This document shows, in pieces, positions 16,530 through 25,358 of a stretch of 64,000 nt of DNA. The stretch's first letter is position 1. Every line of letters starts with the position of its first letter. Under the pieces are notes generated by a model. The model ran no database searches, was not told the origin of the DNA, and worked only from the letters and a program-made list of their open reading frames with translations. The stretch comes from Mesorhizobium loti. GTDB lineage: Bacteria; Pseudomonadota; Alphaproteobacteria; Rhizobiales; Rhizobiaceae. The stretch lies in contig AP017605.1 in assembly GCA_002356515.1 (NCBI GenBank), forward strand, positions 2,046,001 to 2,110,000, in the 5' to 3' direction. The position numbers and the translations under genes are program-made.

Positions 16530-17756
16530 ATGTGGCTGAGTGATTTCGAAATCGTCCTGCGCGACCGCGTCATCCCAAGCGGCGCGATCAGGATCGAAAA
16601 CGGCAGGATCGCCGATATCCGCGACAAGCCTGTCGAGCATGCCGACATAGAGGGTGGCGGCCGCCTGCTGCTGCCCGGCTTCATCGACATGCATGGCGAC
16701 ATGGTGGAAAGGGAAGTCGAGCCGCGCATCGGCGTGCACGTGCCGATGCCGATCGGCATTGCCGAACTCGACAAGAAGCTCGCCTCCTGCGGCATCACCA
16801 CCGCCTACGCCGCGCTCTCCTTCATCGGCGCCAGCGTCACCAGCGGCGTGCTGCGCTCGGAAGATCACACATCAGCAATCATCGACACCATTGCCGGGAT
16901 GAAGGACGAATTGCTGGTCGACCATCGCATTCATGCCCGCTTCGAAGTGACCTTCACCCCGGCGATTCCCAGGCTGCAAAAGCTGATGGATGCCGGCAGG
17001 CTGCATTTGATCTCGCTGATGGATCACACGCCCGGACAGGGGCAGTACCGCGACGTCGAACTCTACATCGCCCGCATCGCCAAGGAACGCGGCATGTCCG
17101 TTGCCGCGGCCTCCGAGGTCGTCGGCAAGCGCATGGCCGGTCGCAACGGCCAGGGTGATGTGCTGAATGCGCTGCAGGACCTGTCGGCGTGTGCGCAAGC
17201 CGCCGGCATCGTGCTCGCCTCGCATGACGACGACACGCTGGAAAAGGTGGAACTGGTCCACGGCCTGGGTACCGCGCTCTCGGAATTCCCGGTGACGCTG
17301 GAAGCCGCACAGGAAGCCCGCAGGCTTGGTATGCACACCGCCATGGGCGCGCCCAACGCGCTGCGTGGCGAGTCCTATTCCGGCAATCTTTCCGCCCGCC
17401 AGGCCTATGAGGCCGGGCTGCTCGACATGCTGGCCAGCGACTATCACCCGGCCTCGATCCTGCCCGCGATAATCGGCCTGGCGGAACTGCGGGACGATGG
17501 CCTCGCGGCGGCGGCCGCACTGACCAGCGCCAATCCGGCCACGGCGCTCGGCCTCACCGATCGCGGCGCCATCGAGCCCGGCCTTCTGGCGGATCTCGTC
17601 GTGGCCGACCGTCATCCCGTGCCACGCGTGCGCGCCACCTTCCGCGCCGGTCGCATGATCTACAGCGATGGCACGCTTGCACAGGCGGGGAAAGCAGAGC
17701 GCCTTGCCCTCGCCGTGGCTGAACGGGTACCGGCTGCCTCCAGGGAAAGCGCGTAG
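16530..17756 (+). CDS. phnM: PhnM-type alpha-D-ribose 1-methylphosphonate 5-triphosphate diphosphatase
   Basis: A 408-residue amidohydrolase-superfamily protein. The metal-binding HxD motif is H55/D57 in GFIDMHGD, HDDD occurs in ASHDDDTLEK and the late metal Asp is in LASDYHPAS. MDHTPGQGQYRD and the GAPNALRG segment are PhnM-like. In the C-P lyase pathway PhnM cleaves diphosphate from the ribosyl-phosphonate triphosphate intermediate. None of the other C-P lyase genes is in the window. The ATG at 16530 gives the usual PhnM start; a GTG at 16404 with GGAGAG upstream would add 42 residues. A related amidohydrolase with another substrate is possible. Confidence 0.82.
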   Translation: MWLSDFEIVLRDRVIPSGAIRIENGRIADIRDKPVEHADIEGGGRLLLPGFIDMHGDMVEREVEPRIGVHVPMPIGIAELDKKLASCGITTAYAALSFIGASVTSGVLRSEDHTSAIIDTIAGMKDELLVDHRIHARFEVTFTPAIPRLQKLMDAGRLHLISLMDHTPGQGQYRDVELYIARIAKERGMSVAAASEVVGKRMAGRNGQGDVLNALQDLSACAQAAGIVLASHDDDTLEKVELVHGLGTALSEFPVTLEAAQEARRLGMHTAMGAPNALRGESYSGNLSARQAYEAGLLDMLASDYHPASILPAIIGLAELRDDGLAAAAALTSANPATALGLTDRGAIEPGLLADLVVADRHPVPRVRATFRAGRMIYSDGTLAQAGKAERLALAVAERVPAASRESA

Positions 17757-17764
17757 TGCTTTCC

Positions 17765-17870
17765 TCAGAGAATTGCGTCAAAACAAAGAGATAGAGCAAC
17801 AGCAATTCTAGGAAGGTATGAGCGGTTTTCCCGGGAAAAGTGTGAAACGGCTTTCGCACAGAAGTTGCAT
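17765..17870. repeat. rearranged copy of the GCAATTCC/GGAATTGC intergenic repeat family
   Basis: The stretch holds pieces also seen at 33007-33060 and 58317-58378: GAATTGCGTCAAAACAAAGA, AGCAATTCTAGGAA, GCGGTTTTCC and GGAAAAGTGTGAAACGG. Their order differs, as if two copies were joined and shuffled. It lies just after phnM. Confidence 0.7.
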
Positions 17871-18071
17871 CTAAACGTCGAGCACGACCATCATGCCGCG
17901 CACTTCGGCCATTTCCAGCAGCATGTCCTGCAGCGTTTCGACGGTCAGCGCCGCACCGGTTACGGTCAGCAGCTCGGTGATACTCTCTCTCATGGAAATG
18001 ACCGCAACTCCGGTTTTCTCGGAAAGCAGTCGTCCAATGGCTGCACGGATCTGGGCATTCTGGTCAGGCAT
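17871..18071 (-). CDS. small conserved-looking protein, unknown function
   Basis: A 66-residue protein of helix-strand character with no cysteines, no signal peptide and no family that I recognise. Support for it being a gene comes from the strong ribosome binding site AGGGGGAATC directly before the ATG, a protein-like alternation of hydrophobic residues (LLTVTGAALTVETLQDMLL) and an acidic, then strand-like end (GMMVVLDV). Its stop abuts the repeat element after phnM. No neighbour on the same strand lies near, so it is probably monocistronic. Confidence 0.55.
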   Translation of the reverse strand: MPDQNAQIRAAIGRLLSEKTGVAVISMRESITELLTVTGAALTVETLQDMLLEMAEVRGMMVVLDV

Positions 18072-18794
18072 GATTCCCCCTTCATGCTGGATGACGGTAT
18101 AAGTTTTTCCCCAACGGTATGCTTTTTCGCAACTTCTGCGAGCTTTAGCCTAGGCTTGCAAGCCGTCTGGGTAGGTCTGATCTCCATTATTTGTCCGACA
18201 GTTGCCCAGCGACGACAGTAACGGCGGCGCCCACGGCTTGCCGACCACTTCCATGACCGCAAGCAGAGCGGCACTTCGTGCCGACTGAGCCCAATGAGGG
18301 TCTTGTGTTGCCCCGTTACCGGCAATTCCGCGGATATGTCGAAAATGGAATACGTGCCTGTCGGCTCGTTCAAAATCTCAAAGCGGTCCGATGCAAACCT
18401 CTCCGTCCCCTCGGGAGCCCTGTTACGCACGCCCCCATCAGAGGTTGCATGAGGGTGGACGTTTTTGCGGCAGTGAACCGCAGACCGCACGGCATGCGCC
18501 CCGACAGAACCGCCCATGGCGCCATGGAAATCACTTCGCACCATTTTAAATCTTGACGCGTGTCAATTTTTTATAAAACATGCGCAAACGCTGATGGGGC
18601 TAGGTCAGCGCTCTGGGAGGAGAAATGCCTGGCATGGAAAAGGTCCCGACCGGGTCCGTTGTCCGCGAGACGTTCGGCGCTCGCTGGGCCGCAGGCCGCG
18701 CGGCGTTGCCAATGCCGGCATGGCTCTCGCAGCCACGGGCATCCGTGGGCTTGCCGATGAGACACATCAAACAAACAAGAAGCGGAGGAACAAA
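18072..18794. other. 723-base gene-poor region before the sugar transporter
   Basis: No gene here is convincing. On the minus strand about 18250-18420 reads as RFEILNEPTGTYSIFDISAE and GQHKTLIGLSRHE, which looks like a real small rhizobial protein but has no clear start and an odd downstream end, so it may be a broken gene. On the plus strand an ATG at 18625 with GGGAGGAGAA before it opens 63 codons that overlap the transporter gene start by 22 bases; its product is unlike known proteins. The palindrome at 18553-18566 is listed separately. Confidence 0.5.
18553..18566. promoter_or_regulatory. palindromic operator-like site before the sugar ABC operon
   Basis: TTGACGCGTGTCAA has perfect 5-base arms (TTGAC/GTCAA) around GCGT and is followed by a T-rich and TATAAA segment (18572-18577). 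Such sites before ribose-type transporter genes are often bound by LacI- or GntR-type regulators. No regulator gene is adjacent. Confidence 0.4.
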
Positions 18795-19784
18795 ATGCGC
18801 ATCTTCAAGGGCCTGACGCTTGGCGCGGGCCTGCTGGCGACAATCGTCTCAACGCCGTCTTATGCCGAGGACGCGGCCAAGGTCGCGGCCATCGTCAAAG
18901 GCCTCGACAACCCCTTCTTCCAGACCATGCAGCAAGGCATCGAGGAGCAAGGCAAGGCCAGCGGCGTCAATGTCAGCGTCCAGGCCGCCGCCAATATGGG
19001 CGATGCCACCGGCCAGGCCGACCGCCTGACCGCCATGGCCATGCAGGACTTCGATTGCTATCTGGTCAACCCGATCAGCGTCTCCAACCTCGTCCAGGCG
19101 CTGGTGCCGGTCGCCCAGAAGAAGAAGCCGATCGTCAACATCGACTCGACCATCGACGCCGGACAGGCCAAGGCCGCCGGCTTTGCCGTCTCGACCTATA
19201 TCGGCACCGACAACGTCGCCGCCGGCGCGCTGGCCGGCGAGGAAATGCTGAAGCTGGTGCCGAAGGGCGGCAAGGTCGCGCTGATTGCCGGCATCGTCGG
19301 CGATGTCGGCTCCAATGCCCGCATCAAGGGCTTCAAGCAGGCCGTCGAAGGCAAGCTGGAGGTCGTCGTGATGGTCAGCGCCGACTGGGATCGCGAGAAG
19401 GCACTGACCGCCGCCACCGATATCCTCGCCGCGCATCCGGATCTCGCCGGCTTCTTTGCCGCCAACGACATCATGGCGCTCGGCGTCGAACGCGCGGTGC
19501 AGACCTCGGGCAAGGACGTCAAGGTGATCGGCCTCGACGGCATCGTCGACGCGCTGAAGTCCATCGCGGCAGGCGAACTCACGGCCACCGTGGCGCAATA
19601 TCCCTATGTCGTCGGCGCCATGGGCGTCGAGGCATGCAAGGCCGCGGTGATGGGCAAGGAGCTGCCCGCCAACGTGCCGGCGCCGGTGCTGCTGATCAAC
19701 AAGGCCAATGCCGACGCCTCGCTGAAGAATTTTCCGCGCCCCGGCGGCGATTATCCCGATCCGCTGCGCGAGCTGTTGAAGTGA
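18795..19784 (+). CDS. ribose-type sugar ABC substrate-binding protein
   Basis: A 329-residue periplasmic binding protein. The signal peptide ends in SYA|ED at residue 24. The mature part follows the RbsB-like pattern: VKGLDNPFFQTMQQGIEEQG, then CYLVNPISVSNLVQAL, GGKVALIAGIVGDVGSNARI and FFAANDIMALGVERAV with VKVIGLDGI. GCGGAGGAACAAA precedes the ATG. It is the first gene of an operon with permease and ATPase genes overlapping by four bases each. The ligand is probably a monosaccharide, polyol or related polar compound; the downstream MocA-type dehydrogenase would fit an inositol- or sugar-like ligand. Confidence 0.93.
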   Translation: MRIFKGLTLGAGLLATIVSTPSYAEDAAKVAAIVKGLDNPFFQTMQQGIEEQGKASGVNVSVQAAANMGDATGQADRLTAMAMQDFDCYLVNPISVSNLVQALVPVAQKKKPIVNIDSTIDAGQAKAAGFAVSTYIGTDNVAAGALAGEEMLKLVPKGGKVALIAGIVGDVGSNARIKGFKQAVEGKLEVVVMVSADWDREKALTAATDILAAHPDLAGFFAANDIMALGVERAVQTSGKDVKVIGLDGIVDALKSIAAGELTATVAQYPYVVGAMGVEACKAAVMGKELPANVPAPVLLINKANADASLKNFPRPGGDYPDPLRELLK

Positions 19785-20785
19785 GCAATTCCACAGACAA
19801 CGCGCCCGTCGCCCATTCGGCGGGCGCGGCGGAGGAGAGCCGCCCCTCCCTGTCGGCTCTCCTCCTGGATCCGTCCTTCTGGGCCGACTGGGCGTCCGTC
19901 GTCGGCCTGGTAGGTCTCGTCATCGTCTTCGGCATCGCCCAGCCGGTCTTTCTCAGCGTCGCCAACCTGCAGGCATTGCTGCTGGCGTCGGCGATCCTGG
20001 TCGTGTTGTCGATCGGCCAGACCTTTGTGGTCGCGACATCAGGCATCGACCTGTCGCTGGCAGCGGCCGTCATGCTCGGCGCCATCATCCTCGGCCTCGT
20101 CAATGCGGCAGGCTACGGCATCGTCATCGCCTGCGTGCTGGGGGTGCTGGCCACCAGCGCCATCGGCTTCCTCAACGGCCTCATCATCACCGTTGGAAGA
20201 ATCCCCGACTTCGTCGTGACGCTCGGCACGCTGTCGGCCATCACCGGGCTTGGCCTGATCCTGTCAGGCGGCGAACCCACCATGGTCGGCTCGACCTTCC
20301 TGCTGAAGCTCGCTTCGGGTTCGTTCGGGCCGTTCGGCTATCCGGTCTGGGTGGCGATAGCGGCGGTGGTCGTGGCGCATATCGCGCTCTACCACACGCG
20401 CTTCGGTGTCCATCTGCTGGCGACAGGCGGCCAGGTCGAGAGTGCCGGCGCGCTCGGCATCCGCACCAACCGCGTCAAGATCGCCGCCTACACCATTTCG
20501 GGTTTCTGCGCCGGCCTCGCCGCCATTCTTCTGGTCGCCCGCATCGGCTCGGCCGAACCGCTGATCAACACCAGCCTGCTCTTGAATTCCGTGGCGGCGG
20601 TGGTGCTGGGCGGCGTCAGCCTGTTCGGCGGCCGCGCCAGCATATTGGGTCCGGCCATCGGCGCGCTGATGCTCACCGCGCTGGTCAACGGCCTGACGCT
20701 GCTCAGCGTCTCGGCCTTCTATCAACCGCTTGCCGTGGGCGCCATCGTGGTGCTGGCGGCGCTGATCATGCGGTACCAGAAATGA
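19781..20785 (+). CDS. ribose-type sugar ABC permease
   Basis: A 334-residue membrane protein starting with GTG inside the preceding stop (GTGA). An N-terminal cytosolic tail of about 40 residues is followed by eight to ten hydrophobic segments. TFVVATSGIDLSLAAAVMLG and RIPDFVVTLGTLSAITG are the conserved RbsC-type motifs, and LATGGQVESAGALGIRTNRVK is the EAA-like loop that docks to the ATPase. A homodimer would form the channel. Confidence 0.93.
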   Translation: MSNSTDNAPVAHSAGAAEESRPSLSALLLDPSFWADWASVVGLVGLVIVFGIAQPVFLSVANLQALLLASAILVVLSIGQTFVVATSGIDLSLAAAVMLGAIILGLVNAAGYGIVIACVLGVLATSAIGFLNGLIITVGRIPDFVVTLGTLSAITGLGLILSGGEPTMVGSTFLLKLASGSFGPFGYPVWVAIAAVVVAHIALYHTRFGVHLLATGGQVESAGALGIRTNRVKIAAYTISGFCAGLAAILLVARIGSAEPLINTSLLLNSVAAVVLGGVSLFGGRASILGPAIGALMLTALVNGLTLLSVSAFYQPLAVGAIVVLAALIMRYQK

Positions 20786-21546
20786 GCGCCGTCATCCCCT
20801 TCCCTGCCTCCGACACGATCATCGCCTGCGACGGCCTGAGCAAGCATTTCGGCGGCGTGCGCGCCTTCACCGATGTTGCCTTCCAGGCGCGCCGCGGCGA
20901 GGTCACCGCCATCATCGGCGACAATGGCGCCGGCAAGTCGACGCTGATCCGCTGCCTGGTCGGCGTGCATGTGCCGGATGCCGGCTCGATCGTTTTCGAT
21001 GGCCGGGAACATCCCTTCTCCAATCCGGACGGGGCGCGCAAGGCCGGCATCGAGACGGTGCACCAGAACCTGGCGCTGATCGACGAACTGACGGTGGCGC
21101 AGAACCTGTTCCTCAACCGCGAGCTCGTGCGCCGCATCGGCCCCTTCGCCTTCCTCGACCGCAGGGCGATGAAACGCGAGGCCCGCTCCATGCTGTCGCG
21201 CCTGTCGATCAACGTGCCGTCGATCAACCAGCGTGTGCGCCGCCTGTCGGGCGGCCAGCGCCAGGCGATCTCGATCTGCCGTGCCGTCGGCTCCGGCGCC
21301 AAGCTGGTGGTGATGGACGAACCGACGGCAGCGCTCGGCGTGCAGGAGACCGCCAATGTCGAAGCGCTGATCCGGCGTCTGCGCGAGCAGTCCGTCTCGG
21401 TCATCCTGGTCAGCCACAATTTCGATCAGGTGCGGCGCCTGTCCGACCAGATCTGGGTGATGCGGGCGGGAAAGATGGCGGCGACCGTGCGCGCCTCGGA
21501 AACCACGGGCAACGAACTCGTCGCGCTGGTCACCGGCGCGGCGTGA
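20782..21546 (+). CDS. sugar ABC transporter ATP-binding protein
   Basis: A 254-residue single-domain ATPase: Walker A GDNGAGKST at 46-54, Q-loop HQNLALIDELTVAQN, signature LSGGQRQ, Walker B LVVMDEPTAAL and switch His in VILVSHN. RbsA proteins usually carry two fused ATPase domains of about 500 residues; this is the single-domain form common in rhizobial ribose-type systems. It overlaps the permease stop as ATGA. Confidence 0.95.
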   Translation: MSAVIPFPASDTIIACDGLSKHFGGVRAFTDVAFQARRGEVTAIIGDNGAGKSTLIRCLVGVHVPDAGSIVFDGREHPFSNPDGARKAGIETVHQNLALIDELTVAQNLFLNRELVRRIGPFAFLDRRAMKREARSMLSRLSINVPSINQRVRRLSGGQRQAISICRAVGSGAKLVVMDEPTAALGVQETANVEALIRRLREQSVSVILVSHNFDQVRRLSDQIWVMRAGKMAATVRASETTGNELVALVTGAA

Positions 21547-21618
21547 TCCGCCCAATCGTAGAACCATTGCTGGCCGCAAGCTCGGCCAGCATCAGACTTG
21601 AAATCAAGGAGTTTGCGA

Positions 21619-22707
21619 GTGGCACCACTTCGTGTCGGGCTTGTGGGTCTTGGAGAGGTCGCGCAGTCGATCCATCTGCCTGTTCTGGCTGACCAGCGCG
21701 ACCGTTGGCGGATCGCGGGCGTCTATGACGTCTCGCCAAGCCTGGTGGCGCTCGTCACCTCGGAATATGCCGGGGTAAAAGCCTTCGACACGGCCGAGGC
21801 GCTGATCAATTCGCCTGATATCGACGTGGTCTTCGTGCTGTCGTCCGACGACACCCACAGCCGCTTCGTGCGCGCGGCCATGCAAGCCGACAAGCACATC
21901 CTGCTGGAAAAGCCCGCTTGCCTGACGGTCCGCGAGATCGACGAATTGCTGACGCTGATGCCGTCCTACCGGAAAACCCTCTTCGTCGGCTACATGCGCC
22001 GCTACGCGCCGGCCTATCTGGCGGCCCGGGACGAGCTACCCGCGCACGCCGACATCACCCATGTCCGCATCTTCGACCTGATCTCGGAAGGCCGGCATTT
22101 CCTGAAGAAAAGCCAGAACATCCTCTACCCCAACGACATCGATCCTGCCCTTCTGGCGCGCGGCGCCAAGGAGCGTGACGCGCTGATCCGCGAGGTGGTC
22201 GGCGCCGACGCGCCTGCCGACCTGGTGCGCGCCTATCGCGGGCTGACGGCGCTGTCCTCGCACCACATTTCGGCCATGCGCGGGCTCATCGGCGAGCCTG
22301 TCGGTGTCGTTGCCGCGCACCGCACCAATGGCGGCGCCAACACGTCGGTCACCTTCGACTACGGCCATTTCGCTTGTCTCTATGACGCGGTGGTCGACGA
22401 TCTCGGCCTGTTCGACGCCATGATAGAAGTGCGCTCCAACACCAGGCGCGTGCGCATCATCTACGACACGCCCTATATCCGCAGCCTGCCGACGCGGCTC
22501 GAAGTGACCGACGCCGGCCCGCTCGGCCCGGTGACGAAAAGCTTCGGTCCGCTCTATGGCGACGCCTTCTCCAACGAGCTGGAGATTTTCCACCGCCATA
22601 TCGCTGAAGGCACCAAACCGCTGACCGACCTCGCCGACTCGCGCCGCGACCTGGCGCTGATGGCCGGGATCATCGAGAAGATGAAGGAGAGCCGCACAGG
22701 CGCCTGA
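21619..22707 (+). CDS. Gfo/Idh/MocA-family NAD(P)-dependent dehydrogenase
   Basis: A 362-residue protein starting at a GTG with AAGGAG upstream. The N-terminal Rossmann motif is GLVGLGE at 7-13, the family EKP motif lies at 97-99 and the second domain is a mixed alpha/beta catalytic part. Members oxidise sugars, inositols or derived compounds, or make and break glycosides by transient oxidation. Its place 72 bases after the sugar transporter ATPase suggests that it acts on the imported compound. A hairpin follows its stop. Confidence 0.9.
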   Translation: MAPLRVGLVGLGEVAQSIHLPVLADQRDRWRIAGVYDVSPSLVALVTSEYAGVKAFDTAEALINSPDIDVVFVLSSDDTHSRFVRAAMQADKHILLEKPACLTVREIDELLTLMPSYRKTLFVGYMRRYAPAYLAARDELPAHADITHVRIFDLISEGRHFLKKSQNILYPNDIDPALLARGAKERDALIREVVGADAPADLVRAYRGLTALSSHHISAMRGLIGEPVGVVAAHRTNGGANTSVTFDYGHFACLYDAVVDDLGLFDAMIEVRSNTRRVRIIYDTPYIRSLPTRLEVTDAGPLGPVTKSFGPLYGDAFSNELEIFHRHIAEGTKPLTDLADSRRDLALMAGIIEKMKESRTGA

Positions 22708-22732
22708 GCCTGCCGGCAAGGTACCGGCAGGC
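22708..22732 (+). terminator. hairpin after the MocA-type gene
   Basis: GCCTGCCGG and CCGGCAGGC pair perfectly over nine bases around a seven-base loop, four bases after the TGA. No T-run follows, so it may stop or protect the transporter mRNA without being a classical intrinsic terminator. It separates the transporter operon from the amidase gene. Confidence 0.5.
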
Positions 22733-22826
22733 GCAACACGTTCCGGCAAAGACTGCTGATTGGCCCTTGCCGAAGCCGGCGGCCTCGCTCATCCATGGCA
22801 CGACAGACAACAGCCTGGAACCAGCG

Positions 22827-24845
22827 ATGACCGACGCCAGCCTTCATCTCGTCGAAGCAACGATCGAGCAATTGCGCCGCGCTCTCGATGAAGGCACGGT
22901 CACCAGCGTCGAACTGGTCGCGGCGTATCTCAGGCGCATCGCGCATTTCGACCGGCATGGCATCAGCCTCAACGCCGTCCCGGTGCTCAACCCCGACATG
23001 TTCAAGGAGGCCGCCGCTTCCGACCAACGGCGGCTCGATGGTGCCCTGCTCGGGCCGCTCGACGGCATCCCCTACACCGCCAAGGACAGCTACAAGGTCA
23101 AAGGCCTGACGGTCGCGTCCGGCTCGCCGGCTTTCGAGCATCTCGTCGCCAATGAGGACGCCTTCACCATTGCCCGGCTGCGCGCCGGCGGCGCGGTGCT
23201 GATCGGCCTCACCAACATGCCGCCCATGGCCAATGGCGGCATGCAGCGTGGCGTCTACGGCCGCGCCGAAAGCCCCTACGATGCCGACTATCTGACCGCT
23301 GCCTTCGCATCCGGTTCGTCCAACGGCTCCGGCACGGCGACAGCGGCCAGCTTCTGCGCCTTCGGGCTCGGCGAGGAGACCTGGTCGTCCGGCCGCGCCC
23401 CGGCCACCAACAACGCGCTTGTCGCCTACACACCGTCGCGTGGCGTCATCTCGGTGCGCGGCAACTGGCCATTGGTGCCGACCATGGATGTCGTGGTGCC
23501 GCACGCGCGGACCATGCCCGACATGCTGGAGCTGCTCGACGTGATTGTCGCCGACGATCCGGAAACAAGAGGCGATTTCTGGCGCGCACAGCCCTGGGTC
23601 GCCTTGCCGAGGAGCTCCGAGGTACGGCCGCAACGCTATGCCGATCTGGCGCTTGCCGGATCGTTGAAAGGCAAACGGCTCGGCGTGCCAAGAATGTATA
23701 TCGGCAGAGACACCGAAGCCGACCGGCCGATCGAAACCCGCGCCTCGGTGCTGGCGCTGTGGGAACAGGCGGCGGCCGATCTCAAGCGGCTTGGCGCCGA
23801 AGTGGTGGAAGTCGATTTTCCCGTCGTCTCCAACTACGAGCGCGACCGTCCCGGCGCCCGCACGATGGTCGAGCGCGGCCTGGTGCCGAAAGAATTCGCC
23901 GACCGCGAAATATGGGATCTCTGCATCTGGGGCTGGGACGATTTCTTGCGCGCCAATGCCGATCCTGGCATCCCCGGTCTCGCCTCGGTCGACGGCCCGA
24001 AAATCTTCCCGAAGCCGCCGGGCACGCTGCCCGACCGCTATGAAGGCGGCTTCGACCTGAAGGAGTATGTCGAGCGCGCCAAGTCAGGCGTCACGCCCTT
24101 CAAGGCTATCCCGACCATTGCAGAGGGCCTGAAGGGGCTGGAAGCGACACGGCGCATCGATTTCGAGGACTGGCTCGACGCGCAAGGCATCGACGCCGTT
24201 GTGCTGCCCGCCGCCGCCGATGTCGGGCCGGCCGATGCCGATGTCAACGAGGCGTCCGCCGCGCTTGCCTGGCGCAATGGCACCTGGGTCGCCAACGGCA
24301 ATCTGGTCTGGCGCCATTTCGGCATCCCGACCGTCACCGTGCCGATGGGCACGATGGCCGACATCGGCATGCCGGTCGGCCTGACCTTCGCCGGCAAGGC
24401 CTATGATGACGAAAGACTGCTGCGCATGGCCGGCGATTACGAGCGCGCCACCCAGCGCCGCACGAGCCCGCCGCGCACGCCGGAACTGGCCGATGATGTG
24501 TTTTCGGGGCGGCACGTGCGGGCCGGCCACGGCAGGTTGCCGCCACTGGCAATCGCGCTGGTCGCCGAGACGCGCTCTTCCGGCGATCAGGACGAGATCG
24601 CGATAACGCTCGACCTTGCGGCCGAGGCGGAGAGCGCCACTGTCAAGGTGCACGTCAACGGAGAAGCCGTCGCGATGCAGCGAGCCGGCGCGCACTTCAG
24701 CGGAAGCGCCTTCGTTCCAGCCGCCGAGCACAAGCGGTTCCACAGCGTCTGGCGCGGCTCTTATGGCTCAATCGTGACGGCGGTGGTGCGGCTGGAGGAT
24801 GGACGCACAGCCGGTGCCTATCTTGTCACCGGCGGGATTGGATGA
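22827..24845 (+). CDS. amidase-signature hydrolase with a C-terminal extension
   Basis: A 672-residue protein. The first 540 residues or so are an amidase-signature enzyme: catalytic Lys86 in TAKDSYKVKG, the cis-Ser region GSSNGSG at 163-169 and the nucleophile region TWSSGR with Ser187/Ser188, so the Ser-Ser-Lys triad appears complete. The usual GTDxGGS around the nucleophile is changed to GEETWSSG. About 130 residues are added after the normal amidase end; they read like a beta-rich accessory domain (IAITLDLAAEAESATVKVHV). It hydrolyses an amide or ester of unknown identity. Cotranscription with the transporter is possible despite the hairpin upstream. Confidence 0.88.
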   Translation: MTDASLHLVEATIEQLRRALDEGTVTSVELVAAYLRRIAHFDRHGISLNAVPVLNPDMFKEAAASDQRRLDGALLGPLDGIPYTAKDSYKVKGLTVASGSPAFEHLVANEDAFTIARLRAGGAVLIGLTNMPPMANGGMQRGVYGRAESPYDADYLTAAFASGSSNGSGTATAASFCAFGLGEETWSSGRAPATNNALVAYTPSRGVISVRGNWPLVPTMDVVVPHARTMPDMLELLDVIVADDPETRGDFWRAQPWVALPRSSEVRPQRYADLALAGSLKGKRLGVPRMYIGRDTEADRPIETRASVLALWEQAAADLKRLGAEVVEVDFPVVSNYERDRPGARTMVERGLVPKEFADREIWDLCIWGWDDFLRANADPGIPGLASVDGPKIFPKPPGTLPDRYEGGFDLKEYVERAKSGVTPFKAIPTIAEGLKGLEATRRIDFEDWLDAQGIDAVVLPAAADVGPADADVNEASAALAWRNGTWVANGNLVWRHFGIPTVTVPMGTMADIGMPVGLTFAGKAYDDERLLRMAGDYERATQRRTSPPRTPELADDVFSGRHVRAGHGRLPPLAIALVAETRSSGDQDEIAITLDLAAEAESATVKVHVNGEAVAMQRAGAHFSGSAFVPAAEHKRFHSVWRGSYGSIVTAVVRLEDGRTAGAYLVTGGIG

Positions 24846-24854
24846 GCGCCGGGA

Positions 24855-25268
24855 CTAGGAAGGCAGCGAAGCCAGCCATTCTTCCCAAAATTCCTGTTGC
24901 ATATGGACGAAAACCGGAACCACGTCGACGCCATCATCAAATATGTCGACCAGATCGGTCTCCTTGGGAAATTGCCCCGTCTTCACCTTGCAGGCTATCA
25001 ATCCGCGACTTTTTTCCATTACGGTATTTTCCGGATAAACATTGGCACTTGCTCCGTAACAGAAGGGTATCAAGCCATCGACTTCGAGTGCCTGGCGGAT
25101 TTGGAACAGAGCCTCGAAAAAGTCTTCCTCTTCGGCCTCGATTACCTTGTCCCGATAGCTGCATTTCAGACTGCAGGCAGCGCCGCTCACGTGCAGCGTG
25201 AACACGGCTTGCTCGTCGTCACCAACGGAACCTGCGCCGATGAGAAAAACTGTACGGTGATGGTCCAT
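24855..25268 (-). CDS. orphan protein in low-GC DNA, unknown function
   Basis: A 137-residue acidic protein of no family that I recognise. It contains an EAEEEDFFEALFQIRQALE helix and ends FWEEWLASLPS; two CS pairs occur near residues 33-38. The ATG has GAGGGGGATGAG upstream. Two rows that I counted (24961-25080) are about 47-48 percent GC, well below the flanking genes, which points to recent acquisition. It follows the FRP-like gene after 90 bases on the same strand. The size and acidity would suit an immunity-type protein, but no toxin gene is next to it, so I assign no function. Confidence 0.65.
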   Translation of the reverse strand: MDHHRTVFLIGAGSVGDDEQAVFTLHVSGAACSLKCSYRDKVIEAEEEDFFEALFQIRQALEVDGLIPFCYGASANVYPENTVMEKSRGLIACKVKTGQFPKETDLVDIFDDGVDVVPVFVHMQQEFWEEWLASLPS

Positions 25269-25358
25269 CTCATCCCCCTCGCCATTCGACGGGATGGTAG
25301 TGCGATACCGGCCGCTTTTCCAGCATGGCAGGGATCGGGACGCGGCCGCCCTCCGTCG

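Noticed and set aside
18553..18577. A sigma-70 promoter made of TTGACG and TATAAA before the sugar operon
   Set aside because: The spacing is only 13 bases, too short for a standard promoter; the palindrome is kept as an operator-like site.
18516..18794. An N-terminal extension of the sugar-binding protein
   Set aside because: The ATG at 18795 has a good ribosome binding site and begins a proper signal peptide, which an extension would bury.
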